Below, piece after piece: positions 34,652 through 45,500 of a DNA stretch of 64,000 nt. Source of the DNA: Phlyctochytrium arcticum (taxonomy: Eukaryota > Chytridiomycota > Chytridiomycetes > Chytridiales > Chytridiaceae). The notes beneath the pieces are model-generated. The model did no database searches and was not told where the DNA came from. It saw nothing but the letters and a program-made list of their open reading frames with translations. The stretch spans positions 496,001-560,000 of the forward strand of contig JAHLKI010000001.1 in the NCBI GenBank assembly GCA_025602905.1, written 5' to 3'. A program made the position numbers and the translations under genes. Numbering within the stretch: the stretch's first letter is position 1; every line of letters begins with the position of its first letter.

Positions 34652-35066
34652 AAGTCAATGTTGCAGGCATATCTTTCGAACAGATGTAACAAATACATGC
34701 TCCTCATTAGAATTCCTACTTCCATTCATTTAAAATACAGCAGTATCTGATTCTTTTTGCCGTAAACTAGCCAAGTAATTTGACCGCCCTTGCAAAATGT
34801 CCACAAAAGAGATTCCTAACTGGCATCATCCCTGCCGTCGGCATGCAGAGTGCTAAGTTGGGGGCACATATCGGGACGTCAAGACGATCTTTGTTTGGGT
34901 GCAGGGTTTGCAACTTTGGGGTGCTCGCGTGAATATTGCAGATGCATTTGTCATAGCAACAAGGACACGTGACTGCAAAATTCCCAGCGGGAAGAAAACT
35001 TCAGCAATCCCAGCACCCCCGGTTACTCCTTCCTTTCTATTCTCCGTACGGTCGTAGAGAAACAAG
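34652..35066. promoter_or_regulatory. Spacer carrying the RPS9 promoter
   Basis: This 415-bp gap lies between the CLYBL stop and the ribosomal protein start. It ends in a pyrimidine-rich stretch (TTACTCCTTCCTTTC near 35020), as is common just upstream of ribosomal protein genes. No other feature is seen. Confidence 0.35.
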
Positions 35067-35922
35067 ATGGCCAGGGCAAACTGCTCAAAAACCTACAAGG
35101 TGCCCAAGCGACCCTTCGAGTCCGAACGTCTCGACCAGGAGCTTAAGCTTGCCGGAGAGTACGGTCTCCGAAACAAGCGTGAGATCTGTATGTATCTACT
35201 CGGAAACGGTTGCGCACTTTATTCCACTGGAAGGACGGAAGGGGTTCTGTGATTATGGTCGAAGGACTGAGAGGGGGATGCCTGTTCGGGATGGACTTTG
35301 GAAAAACTTTTCTGCACACCATGCTTACCTCTCGAAATGTGTTTTTCTTTTTCAGGGCGTGTCGGTTACAGCCTGTCTCACATCCGTCGTGCTGCTCGTG
35401 AGCTCTTGACTTTGGATGAGAAGGACCCCCGTCGTCTTTTCGAGGGTAATGCCCTTATCCGTCGATTGATCCGAACTGGTATCCTCGACGAAAGCAAGGC
35501 CCGTCTGGATTACGTCTTGGGTCTGAAGATCGAGGATTTCTTGGAACGTCGCCTCCAGACCCAGGTTTTCAAGCTCGGTCTCGCCAAGTCCATTCACCAC
35601 GCCCGTGTTCTCATCCGTCAGCGACACATCCGGTAAGTTATCACTGCACGGCGATTTTGTTTACGAAACGCCCGCTAATGCGCCCATACAGCGTCGGCAA
35701 GCAGATCGTGAACATTCCCAGTTTCATTGTTCGCTTGGACTCCCAGAAGCACATTGACTTTGCCCACACCTCTCCTCTCGGTGGTGGTGGTCCCGGTCGT
35801 GTCAAGCGCAAGCGAGCTGCTGCTGCGGCCAGCAAGGTAAGATGTCTGTACCTTGTATTTTTTGCACCTTCGCTAATGTTTTTTGCTTATCATAGGGTGA
35901 AGAGGCTGAGGACGAAGAATAG
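35067..35922 (+). CDS. RPS9: 40S ribosomal protein uS4 (RPS9)
   Basis: uS4 is a primary rRNA-binding protein of the small subunit. Four exons (35067-35187, 35356-35632, 35692-35836, 35896-35922) give 189 aa, the usual length. Seen: [51 protein letters not shown] with the Trp codon split by intron 1, the S4 RNA-binding domain [20 protein letters not shown] and [18 protein letters not shown], then [11 protein letters not shown] and an acidic tail on the last small exon. Intron 1 (168 nt) is the longest. Assignment is certain. Confidence 0.98.
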
Positions 35923-36072
35923 AGTAGCTCTCCAGTTGCCCTATACATCTCCTGTTCGTCTTTATTATTGTTCACTTTGTCAACCCAATGCCCATTCTGT
36001 CCATATGATCAATTGCACTCAACATATCTGCATGAACGTCTGCTCTATCTGCGTCAGAAACGCCATACTATT

Positions 36073-37536
36073 CTAGAGAACTCCTATCAGCACCATTACT
36101 ACTAGCGGGCCCGCAAATGCCATGATGGTCCATAAACGGTTTGGCGACGCACTGCTGACAGATGGATCCTCGCAAGTGCCCAAGAAGATACAGGACTTGT
36201 TCTCATCCAAATCCAATGTTCGCGTGCTTCGTGGGGTTGTCGAGGAGGATGTTGGTTTCATTGTTCCAGAGGGTGAGGTGGTGTTACACCTATTCGCTGC
36301 CGAAGTATTGTTGCCGGAGTACTCGCTACTCAGCATCAGTTGCTGATATATAACGTCCGAGTATCTCCACGTTGGGAAATTGAAACACGGTTTGTTCAAC
36401 CAATCATACGACACGTCTTGCAAACTAAAACCTGCAAAGATCTGTTGGCCATCCGCCCCTCCCAATGTTCGCAACCGAGGAACCACATTCTCCGAAACCA
36501 GTTGCGTGGGTAAGATGTAATCACCGTTTGCAGCTTGAGCCCATTCAGGGACATACCAACTTGGAAGTCCCACATAAAACTTGGTCGTGGGAGTGTTGGT
36601 TTTTATGAAGTTGATCCATTGCGCAGCAACCGAATAGAAGCCGGCATTGTTTCCGGTCCATCCGCAAATATTCGGAGAGGAAACAAAAAACGCAGTCAAG
36701 TAGTCAAATATTGTGGGCTCTACCGCTAAAATGGTGTTTGGTCGTCCGACTCCGCCTAGCAAATAGTCAGGGTATTGACACACAGCCGAGCCTGCGTCGT
36801 AGAAGTTAGGAGGGTCACTTTCCTATTTGATCAGGTGGACCTTACCAGCGATATAGTATGTTCGGCTAGAGTCCTGATTCATTAGCTCTCTGATTTTCTG
36901 GATGAATGCGACGTAATAACTGGGATTGGGATCGTTGTTCCACACATGTACATCAATGCCGTCCATAATGGCCTGGCCAAATGGTCGGTATTGGTGGGTA
37001 CCCCCAAGGAATTGATTATAAACTTGGGTAGCTGATTGCTTGGCTGCATCGATTGATGGGATAAAGTCCAAAGGCGCTACATCAAAAAAAACCATTAAAT
37101 AAACGATTCTGATTCAACTGAATGTCACCGATGGCATACAGATAGAGAGCATAACTTTCTTGCCCAAAGCCTGACAGGTAATGATATCCTTTCCTACATT
37201 AGGGCAATTGAGGGCATTGAATCCTTTCGTGGCTTTGGGATATCCATTAAAACCATTGGTTGGCCATAGGCAGTGCAAATCAAGATCGATAGCGGCATTC
37301 TTTGCCGCATCAAAGTGCAGGAACATGTATGAGACATGATAAATGGCATAATTGGTAGATTTGCAAAAGGTTGCAAGCGACTGCTCATGATCTGCGACCG
37401 AGGTAAATTGGGACTTGGCCAAATTCTGTCCCCAATAGCCGATGAGCGATTGAGAACTGGAGGTGGGTGAAGCAGCCTGGGCAACGGAGAACAAGCAGAC
37501 AGTGAGGAAAGAAAGGAAGTTGAACATGTTGAGCAT
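36073..37536 (-). CDS. GPI-anchored GH18 chitinase-like protein with a degenerate active site
   Basis: Three exons (37536-37140, 37076-36846, 36791-36073) give about 448 aa. Residues 1-21 are a signal peptide ([21 protein letters not shown]); SLIGYWGQN opens a class III GH18 barrel. Further barrel strands are [34 protein letters not shown], and [17 protein letters not shown]. At the place of the catalytic DxxDxDxE motif (36940-36963, about residue 171) the sequence is DGIDVHVW: the last Asp is His and the acid/base Glu is Trp. The usual SxGG strand is also altered. A Ser/Thr-rich segment and a C-terminal hydrophobic tail ([19 protein letters not shown]) suggest a GPI anchor. Chitin hydrolysis looks impossible; a binding or wall role is inferred. 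Confidence 0.85.
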
Positions 37537-37924
37537 GCAAGACTTAAAAAAGTTGATATTTGAAAGGGTAATCACGCAGCAAGAAAGTTAAAGTTTATCT
37601 AAAAATAGTTAAACTTGTTTTCCACCTCATTTCAGCGACTTGCAGCGTTGAAGGAGTAGATGGTCGGAAATGATGAACTCGTTGCTCAGACCGCGTAATC
37701 TCTACAGTAAATGTTGCAGATGGTATAAAGAGAATTTCGAGGGTGGTATGAGGAATGCCAAAGCTAGATGAGAAGGTCTTCTTGTCTCCCCTATAGGCCT
37801 ATGTGTATGGAACACCATCGGATTGGTACTTCGGACTGGTGAATCATTGAATGCCGGTGTTTGATATGCGTATACTTCCGTACTTGCTCTTGTCGGGCTG
37901 ATTTCGGTCCAGTTGCAGCCCTGA
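37537..37924. other. Intergenic spacer, nothing recognised
   Basis: This 388-bp gap lies between the chitinase-like start and the MCFD2-like stop, both on the minus strand. It presumably includes the chitinase-like gene's promoter. No motif or repeat is recognised. Confidence 0.4.
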
Positions 37925-38356
37925 CTAGCCTTGTACTTCCTTGTGATAGAGCTGACTCGTCAGATATTCCTCCCAGCTGACCTTCCCATCCCCATCAGTA
38001 TCGTCCTCCAGCAGTGCATGATCAATCATCTCCTCAATGTCTTTTTTTGTCAATTGATGCTCTTTCTTCGGAATCTCCCCAATTCCCGTAAACGCGGTCC
38101 GCAGCTCATGTCCATCCAGGTGCGAGTCCCTATCAAAGTCGTGCAGAGTAAAGAAATAGTAGAGATCCTCCTCTTCTTGATTCTTAAGAGTGGGTTTCTT
38201 TGCAATATTGCCAAAGTGCTCGCGTCCAGCCTCTGCAGCTTTGTGAATGTCGCCATAGTTTGAGTGATCCTTCTCTGTAGAGCCGACACACGAGTCCGGG
38301 TTCGAAAGAACAAGAAGTGCGCCGAGTACGAATGCTGATCGCCAGATTCGTAGCAT
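37925..38356 (-). CDS. MCFD2-like EF-hand protein of the early secretory pathway
   Basis: One exon, about 143 aa if started at Met 38356, where MLRIWRSAFVLGALLVLS forms a signal peptide; an upstream in-frame extension to 38485 looks like non-coding leader. Two EF-hands are visible: the first loop DFDRDSHLDGHE after YYFFTLH, the second DDTDGDGKVSWEE. The YFxLHDxDxDxxLDGxEL pattern and the two-hand C-terminal layout match MCFD2, the calcium-binding partner of the ERGIC-53/LMAN1 cargo receptor. The C-terminus has no KDEL. It diverges from the gene at 38555 with a 198-bp spacer. It could also be another small secreted EF-hand protein. Confidence 0.7.
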   Translation of the reverse strand: MLRIWRSAFVLGALLVLSNPDSCVGSTEKDHSNYGDIHKAAEAGREHFGNIAKKPTLKNQEEEDLYYFFTLHDFDRDSHLDGHELRTAFTGIGEIPKKEHQLTKKDIEEMIDHALLEDDTDGDGKVSWEEYLTSQLYHKEVQG

Positions 38357-38554
38357 GATTGTTTGCGAAGCAACTGGTGAGGGGGAATGCGTCTGGAAGA
38401 GGTGTAGTTGGTGACAGTCGCGACGCCAAAGCCAAGACAACCTGCGCAGTAACCGAATTGGCAATTTTTGCAGGCCGACCAGCAATGGCAGCGCAGGAGT
38501 GCAGGGAGGTGCCGAGATATATTAGCAGCCTATTACAACGCTGAGTATCCCACA
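38357..38554. promoter_or_regulatory. Divergent promoter spacer, MCFD2-like / EXD2-C-like
   Basis: A 198-bp gap separates opposed start codons. The role is inferred from layout; no element is recognised. Confidence 0.35.
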
Positions 38555-39459
38555 ATGGAGCAAGGGCATCATATTGTCATGCCTGAGCGGAGCAGTCCTC
38601 TATACGATAATTGTAGCGTGTTCAGTCCGGAGGGTACATTAATGTTTCGATGCTCAAGGTAGGAGTGCTCAAAGAGGAGTGTCATACAGAAAGCTAATTA
38701 TTTGCAGAAAAAAGATCGACTGGTACTTGAGCCGGAATCTGGCTGTTTCACAAAATGATTCAAATACAGAAATCCGTCTGTCATTTCAACCTAAAGGTTC
38801 AGGACGGACGCAGGAGGGAGAAGAGTATTATCTCGAGAATCGGCATAATATATGCGTGGGTTGCGGGCAACCGGAATCTCTCACGGCACACCACGTCGGT
38901 AAGTAATCTTTACCTTTAATCGGACACCTCATAACATTTTTGCTTTGTAGTCCCGTACCAGTATCGGAAGTTCATGCCTGAAGCTTTGAAGTCCCATTCC
39001 TCGCATGATGTGGTGCTTTTGTGTGTAATCTGTCATGACGCATATGAGCGACATGCTTTGGATCTCAAAAGACGGCTCGCTGAAAAGCATAGAATTCCAT
39101 TGGACGGTTGTGGCATGGTAGTTCATCCAGAGCACAAGCGACTTCTCTCTGCGGCAAATGCTCTTCAACTATCTTCACACAAGATTCCCCCTGAGCGACA
39201 GCAAGCTCTTAGAGCTGTTATTCGGGAGTTTTATGGACTGGATGCCGGCGCAGATATACCTGAAACCGTATTTCGTTCGATGCAAGATTTGCCTTCGTGG
39301 ACGAAAGGGGCAGACTACAAGGAACATGGGCAAATTGTTGAGGGCATGGATAACGACGAGTTGAGAGCTTTTATCATGCATTGGCGTCGGCATTTTCTTG
39401 AACACGTTCAACCGTCTTTTTTGAGTCAAACTTGGCGCATCGAAAATCCCATCTCATAA
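38555..39459 (+). CDS. Stand-alone EXD2 C-terminal-type (HNH-like, CxxC/HH) protein
   Basis: Three exons (38555-38658, 38708-38898, 38951-39459) give 267 aa. The order PLYDNCSVFSPEG, SRKKIDWYLSRNLA, EYYLENRHNICVGCGQPESL, TAHHVVPYQYRKFMP, SHDVVLLCVICHDAYE, LAEKHRIPLDG and FLEHVQPSFLSQTW follows the C-terminal half of animal EXD2 as I remember it. That half contains CxxC pairs and an HH/VVPxxYR block like a ββα-metal (HNH) fold. The 3'-5' exonuclease (DEDD) half of EXD2 is absent, and the upstream gene is unrelated and divergent. Whether it has nuclease activity alone is unknown. The start codon gives a natural short leader before PLYDN. Confidence 0.75.
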
Positions 39460-39582
39460 CCCCGGCATTTGGGGGATTGTAGGTAGAGACAAATTTCCCG
39501 TCACGCCAGGATAGATGTACATAGTAGGTAGACATAGGTAAACTATAAATTATGAAAATTCGCAAAACACATGAAAAAGGTA

Positions 39583-40019
39583 GGAAATTGTTCTTGGCAC
39601 CACGCACAAAGTGTTCATGGCACCACACTTTGATTGAAGGTTCCCCTTCAGTCGGAGCCTTGACCCAGCTTGTTCATTAGCGCAAGTTCTTGGTTGCTGG
39701 ATCCTGCATTCAGGACATATTCTCTAGGATAGTTGTTTGCAAGCGGTCAAAGAGCCCAAGTGAACAACTCTTCATCCTTTGAACCAAAAAAATGCCAACG
39801 CAACTGCAAACGTCCATAGGTTCACATCATCTTCACAACATGTAGCATGCGTGTGCAAAACGTACATGTTCTATAGAGACAATGCATCAGCATGGTGGTA
39901 TTGTGGTGATGGGCAATAGCAACCCATTCCAGGTGTGCTTAAGGCATATCTACTCAATTCTATACAATCAAAGGTGTGGCGCCCAGAACAACTTTGGTGT
40001 GGTGCCATGAACAATCCCC
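39583..40019. mobile_element. 437-bp non-autonomous DNA transposon (MITE) with 8-bp target duplication
   Basis: The left end reads GGAAATTGTTCTTGGCACCA; the right end on the minus strand reads GGGGATTGTTCATGGCACCA. Both continue with a second GTTC(A/T)(T/G)GG(C)CACCACA block, so the terminal inverted repeats span about 45 bp. The element is flanked by AAAAGGTA at 39575-39582 and 40020-40027. The related locus at 41395-41410 (ATGAAAAAGTTATGTTAC) lacks the insert, serving as an empty site. It encodes no protein. The superfamily is unclear: an 8-bp duplication suits hAT or MULE. Confidence 0.8.
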
Positions 40020-40027
40020 AAAAGGTA

Positions 40028-40475
40028 TGATACAAAGGAATGGGGGGAAACACCGGTAACTCTATGACCGGGCAAAGAATGCAGCAGGTCCGCGCAGCGG
40101 ATGCATTTGCGATGGTTATAAGTCTTTGTTAGAACTCAATCGAAAAGAATCAACCCACGGGTATTACTTACCATTTCCCCGTTTGACACGGTCACCAAAC
40201 AATTGCTTCTGTCGAAATTCCAAGACTTTTGGATCAGCAGCCGGTTTCTGCGCAACTGCATTCCTCGCGACCACGCGAAACTGCCCAACGATTATTTCGC
40301 CTTCACTAACCGCCTTCCGTCGTGTGCCGTCCTTGGCGAACTCCCTTCATCATCCGAGTCTTCCTGTCGTAGCCATGTATGTGTACCTTCGGGCCGCGTT
40401 TGTGACCCGGGTGCCTCTTCTTCCTCGTCTAGTCGTTCTGCACCTTCAAGCAATTCCGTTTTATACGTTAGACTA
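40028..40475 (-). pseudogene. Duplicated 3' fragment of the acidic gene at 41438-42422
   Basis: From about 40035 to 40475 this segment matches 41405-41850 with scattered substitutions, including the exon 2 end, its GTAAGTAATAC donor and the following intron. The flank 39528-39574 likewise matches 41360-41400. The copy lacks exon 1, carries a deletion inside the last exon, and has lost the AG before it (TATAACC instead of TATAGCC). It is therefore a truncated duplicate, later hit by the MITE. Confidence 0.75.
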
Positions 40476-40535
40476 TGGCACCTTGGAAATACATATGGTA
40501 GATGTGTGGTGCTGGCTGCACGTATGACAGGAACA

Positions 40536-40975
40536 AGGGCAGAGCTAAGGTTATGCGCACGGCCTGATGAACAGGTCTCCTGGACTGAATGAGATTATGC
40601 GTACTGCCCAAAACAGCACGGAATCTATTCTTCTGCGCAGGAGATCATAGTACAACAACCGTACGGAACCCGCTCATCCAGCTCCTAGCATCACATGGTG
40701 GGAACCATCGTTTAGATGAGTTATGCCAGCCACCGAGTAGGCATACTGCAGCTGAGCCAGGCGAAAGGGCAATACTAAGGATATGCGCACGGCCTACTGA
40801 ACTAGTCTCCTGCAGTGGATGAGATTATGCGTACTGCCCAAAACAGCATGGAATCTATCCTTCTGCGCAGGAGATCATAGTACAATAACCGTACGGAACC
40901 CGCTTATCCAGTCTCCTAACACCTCATGGTGGGAACCATCGCTTAGATGAGTTATGCCAGCCATCGAGTAGGGCC
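40536..40975 (+). repeat. Two direct repeats of about 205 bp, offset 240 bp
   Basis: Copies at about 40536-40741 and 40776-40975 share ATGCGCACGGCCT, GAGATTATGCGTACTGCCC, AAAACAGCA(C/T)GGAATCTAT, GCGCAGGAGATCATAGTACA and GGTGGGAACCATCG with roughly one change per 15-20 bases. The 35-bp linkers differ. They follow directly on the duplicated gene fragment. No coding role is supported. Confidence 0.75.
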
Positions 40976-41437
40976 CTCAGGACAGACCATCCCCGCACCA
41001 TCCATCCACGCCTACGTACCTCACTACAAGCTCGTCCGAGCGTCGTCTTTTACACCCTCTTTATCGTTCGTCCCCAGCATTTGCGTTGAGGTTGCGCGCG
41101 CGCCAGGGGGATATCCATTCGGCTGGAATCATTTGCGCAGCGCTCAATATCATGGGAGCCTTGAAGCCTTGAACTGAAATTTTCCGTGGCCAAATATGAC
41201 AAAGGAATGAAACAACAACAAGAAAAGAAATCAGACGTGGAACTCCGGAGAAGGCTTCAATCCCTTCGCGAGATTTTCTGGTTTTTGGATACCAGTGTAG
41301 ACTCTTCCATGATGACGTTAAAGCGGGCGCCTTGGCACAACCCACTACTCATCGATAGGTAGACTATAAATTATGAAAATTCGCATAAATACATGAAAAA
41401 GTTATGTTACAAAAGAATGGGATAAACACTAGTAACT
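40976..41437. other. Spacer, nothing recognised apart from duplicated flank
   Basis: The first 380 bases hold no recognised feature. From about 41358 the sequence matches the flank left of the MITE (39528 onward), marking the start of the original copy of the duplicated segment. Confidence 0.4.
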
Positions 41438-42422
41438 CTATGACCGGACAAAGAATGCAGCAGGTCCGTGGCTGCGTTGCGCAGCGGATGCATTTGCGAT
41501 GGCTATATATCTTTGTTACAACTCAATCGAAAAGAATCAACCCACGGGTATTACTTACCATTTCCCCGTTTGACACGGTCACCAAACAATTGCTTCTGTC
41601 GAAATTCCAAGACTTTTGGATCAGCAGCCGGTTTCTGCGCAACTGCATTCCTCGCGACCACGCGAAACTGTCCAACTATTCTTTCGCCTTCATTAACCGC
41701 CTTCCGTCGTTTGCCCGTCCTTGGCGAACTCCCTTCATCATCCGAGTCTTCCTCTCGTAGCCGGGTATGTGTACCTTCAGGCCGCGTTTGTGACCCTGAT
41801 GCCTCTTCTTCCTCGTCTAGACGTTCTGCAGCTTCAAGCAATTCCTCCGGCAGTCGGGTCAACTTCGATACGAGCCGAGCCTTCTTCTCCTCTTGCTGTG
41901 CTGTAAGACGCGCATTATGTGCTCGTCTCCTCTTCTTGTCGTCCGCAATTTGTCTTGATGGACAGACTTTAAGTTTAAACTGATTATTATGGGCAAATAA
42001 TAAACGACTTACTTCTGCTCCTTTTCCTTCGCCTCTGCTAAGGCAAGAATGGCATTATCCCTTGTCGTTTTCACTGAGACCGCCTCTGGAGCTTCATCAT
42101 CATCGTCGCTCGGTGCTTCGTCATCAGATGAATACGCAATCTCATACGAGTCATATGCTTGTATGCTATCAGCCAGTTTTTCGTCCTCCACATCAGCTGT
42201 GTCTACGATGACTGGACTTGACATGCCACTGTCCTCCTCTTCTGCCTCTACTACGGTGATTTCCTCGGCAACTGTCTCGGTGACAACATTCTTCGAAATT
42301 TCCGCTGCTTCCTCTAGAATCCTCTCCACATTCTCCTCGACAAACTTTGCCTTTTCCGTTTTCAGCGCCGTGGCCGACCCTTTTCCTTTAGGTTTCCGTG
42401 CGGTTGAGCCTTTGCGCGCCAT
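41438..42422 (-). CDS. Acidic, probably nucleolar protein (possible Utp16/NOL7 relation)
   Basis: Exons 42422-42013, 41953-41559 and, less surely, 41502-41438 give about 289 aa in phase. If the strong GTAAGTAATAC donor at 41558 is ignored, the frame ends at 41551. The N-terminus is basic (MARKGSTARKPKGKGSATAL), followed by a long Glu/Asp/Val-rich acidic region with SSDDEAPSDDDDEAPE. A charged helix (KKRRRAHNARLTAQQEEKKA), then LPEELLEAAERLDEEEE and the basic end RVVARNAVAQKPAADPKVLE with FRQKQLFGDRVKR follow. The LPEELLEAA then RQKQLFGxR layout recalls Utp16/NOL7-type nucleolar proteins, but I am not sure. It diverges from CFAP61 with a 160-bp spacer. A partial copy lies downstream. Confidence 0.55.
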
Positions 42423-42582
42423 TTTGGTTTTGAGGTTTTGAGGTTTTGCGTTTTTCCAATTCCTATGTCAAATCCAAAAATATTAAACCTCACGTGATAA
42501 GTATTTGGTAATCGTCAAAATATTGAATTTCCGCCAGATTTGCTATGGACGCAGCATAGCAGTAAAAGAGCAAACTACGGCC
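42423..42582. promoter_or_regulatory. Divergent promoter spacer, acidic protein / CFAP61
   Basis: This 160-bp gap separates opposed start codons. Just upstream of the acidic protein start it holds three direct copies of a GGTTTTG unit spaced about 10 bp (42425-42450). Their role is unknown. Confidence 0.4.
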
Positions 42583-45500
42583 ATGCTCCTGCGAAGAGCG
42601 GAGTCAAGAGATGTGTCGGCAATAGAAAAACTTATTAAACGGGATGACGGCGAATTAGAGCGGACATTAAAAAGGCGTTTTGGCGATGCTTTTGACATCA
42701 CAGACTTGATGTAAATTAGATCATTCCTGCATAGGTCATCTCTTACAATCTCTCACACATCTGATTTCAGTGATACGAGTTGTTTTAGCTTAGTGGGAAC
42801 CGATTCGGAGGATACACAATTATTTGGGTTCATATCCTTCTGCAATGGGCCGCCTGCATTCTTGGATAAAGAATCACAGTTGGGTGGGGGCGAAACCGAA
42901 AGTACTGCCCAAGGAGACTGGCCGAAATGGCTACGCCGCTGGTATGACTGCCCAGATGTTTTGGTAAAGCGATCTTTATGAAGCTTGTTTATTGATGGGA
43001 ACTGAGTGCCTCCCTGTTCATAGATTCACAACAGCAAGTTTTTGTCATTTTTTGTTGCAGATCCCGAATTTTCTCTACCCTTCCTGGACGAAGCACTCAG
43101 TGCTACCTTTACCATCTTACCGAACCTCCGCTACATCTCATACTTACTCCCAGAGTCTGTAGCTCTTTTTGCACCCCTATCTTCTGCTCGCTATCAGCCC
43201 CCGGCTAGCGATGATTCGAAAGGAGGCAGAAAAGTTCCCAAACGGCGGCCGTTACGAGGTCGTGGGAAAAAGGGGCCGCAGCGGTATTTTGCAGAGTCCC
43301 CATCACTGAGCAATAGTGCAACGTTTGCGCTATGGACATGCTCGAGAAAGGATGTTATGCCCGTCTTTAAGATCCGCAATGCGAAAGTAGAAGATGCGGA
43401 TGACTTGGTGCCCATGTTCAAGAAGCAAAACGTATGCAAATATGCTCATTGGTGGAATGGATACAATACCTTACCCTCCGATAGATTGTGAAAGAGAAGG
43501 ATGCCGACTTCTTCATTGCGGATTTGCTGGAATCCAGGAATGGAAGTACGCGGACTTTGGTAGCAGAGGTCAGTCCCCTATCAGCTTTTTCTTGGGTGGA
43601 TCTCGGGTCTAATCAAGAGGCTAGGCAGATGGAGAGGTCGTTGGCTTCATGACCTTCAACAGAAAGATCAATCAACAGGCCCTAGTTGAGACGTTTCAAC
43701 TGGAGCTATTTGACAATCTTGTCCGAGGTAAGCTGCGCAGTAGTACTCCGCCGCTTATCCGGCGCGTTTGACGCATAATGTTAGAGGTAGTCGATAAACC
43801 TAAGGCCAGCGTGGAGTCTCTTCCGCAACAGCAGCCATTCATACCTCACTTATCACAATCAAGATCTTTTACGTCTTCCGAATCGCGGCCCCTCTCGGCA
43901 GTACCAAATGGGTTGTCGACCATTGCGGAATCTAGACCAGCATCTGGGGACAAATCAGCTACTTTCCACACCATCGACCAAGAAGAGTTGATTCGATCCA
44001 TGTCCATGAGAGGATCTGCAGCATCCATTCATGAAGCCTCTGGGGTAGCGTCATCTGCACCGATCAATGTTTTGGTGGAGAAGCAGCGTTCCCCAGTTCC
44101 TTCAACTCAACCTTCGACCAAACCATCAACTCCAGCCGTTCCCAATGCATTTTGCATCTCCCTGTTCTCAATCGCGGATCAGTACGCGCGACAAGCGACT
44201 GACTTTGTTCGGGCTGCCTTCGTTCATTTATTCCCTGAACTGGATTATTGTGTGGTCACTGTTCCAACTACAGTTCCTGAAATACCACTGCTGAAAGATT
44301 TTGCGTCCGTTCCCCCCAAGCCAGGAATGCCCGACATGTAAGATTGGTATTGGTACGGAGAGGCTCATTCTGGTCGTTGACAAATTTTTCCAGGCATTGC
44401 TTGTACTTACTAAATCGATTTGGCATTGTGGACCCTGTTGCCGTACAACGTGCTTCGATTGATGACAAGGGATCCGTAGTCTCACTTCTCGGTGGCATTC
44501 AGAACAAGGATGAAGTTATAATGAACTTTGACTTGTCAGTGCAGAAAGCACCCATAACCGGTAAGGTTCATAATTCGCACGCATGAATACTTTCTTACAT
44601 CGAATCCGAAGCTGCTGTCTATAGTTCCTTTCTCTTGACCCACTCACAGCAAATCATTGGACTTGTCTTGCTCGAAACACCAAGCGATGTCAAGCCGTAT
44701 CTCGACCAGTTTGCGGTACATGAATACATTGATCCCCGCTTTTGTTCCACGAAGGATTGCCCTGTGCTGCTCAAACACTTTGTCATAAATCCCCTGTTTG
44801 AGCACCAAGCTAGATGGGTCTTGGAGGTATAGTCAGATCCCACCTTGAAAAACTCCACACCCTTGACGAAAAATAGGAATTACTGCGCACTACAGGGTCG
44901 ACCTACTTCATGTACGCAGTAGACGATGTAGCCCAACGGGATGCTGCGACGCAAAGGATTGCTCGGCGGGAGCTAGCCCCTGTTCATCCACGGAAAGTGT
45001 AGGTGTTGCGGCAACCGAACCCATGTTCATTCAGTTTTTCTCATGGTTCCCTAGTATCCAATTTCCCAATAACATTCGCGATGAAGAACCCGTCGCTCCA
45101 CCACTACAATGCAACTTGCAAGTCATTACAACATCGCTTTTATATGAGCCCAAGATCATTGTCGACACGCGGATTGTCGTGGTTGGAGGTTCCGATGTTG
45201 GCCTGGCGTTTATAGAGCGATTGATTTATGTAAGAGGCAGGCAACTTGCAGAATCCGGCCAACAGCTGCTAATCTGATGACTTCTGCAGAGCTCACACTT
45301 ATCATTTACAAACATCAGCCTCATCGATGCTTCCGGATCGCTAACGGCACCAAGTGAGAGCGAGGATGCTTTTGTCAGCCATCGATGTTTCGGCCCTTCT
45401 GAGTAGGATTCTGCGCGTTTGGACCAAGAGCTACCTTATATATATTGATCTTGTTTTTCCAGAATTACACAACTCGGGTTTGCCCACTACGTGAGAATTG

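Noticed and set aside
35188..35355. snoRNA hosted in the first RPS9 intron
   Set aside because: I see no convincing C/D box pair or H/ACA boxes; weak CTGA and GTGATTA strings are too close together.
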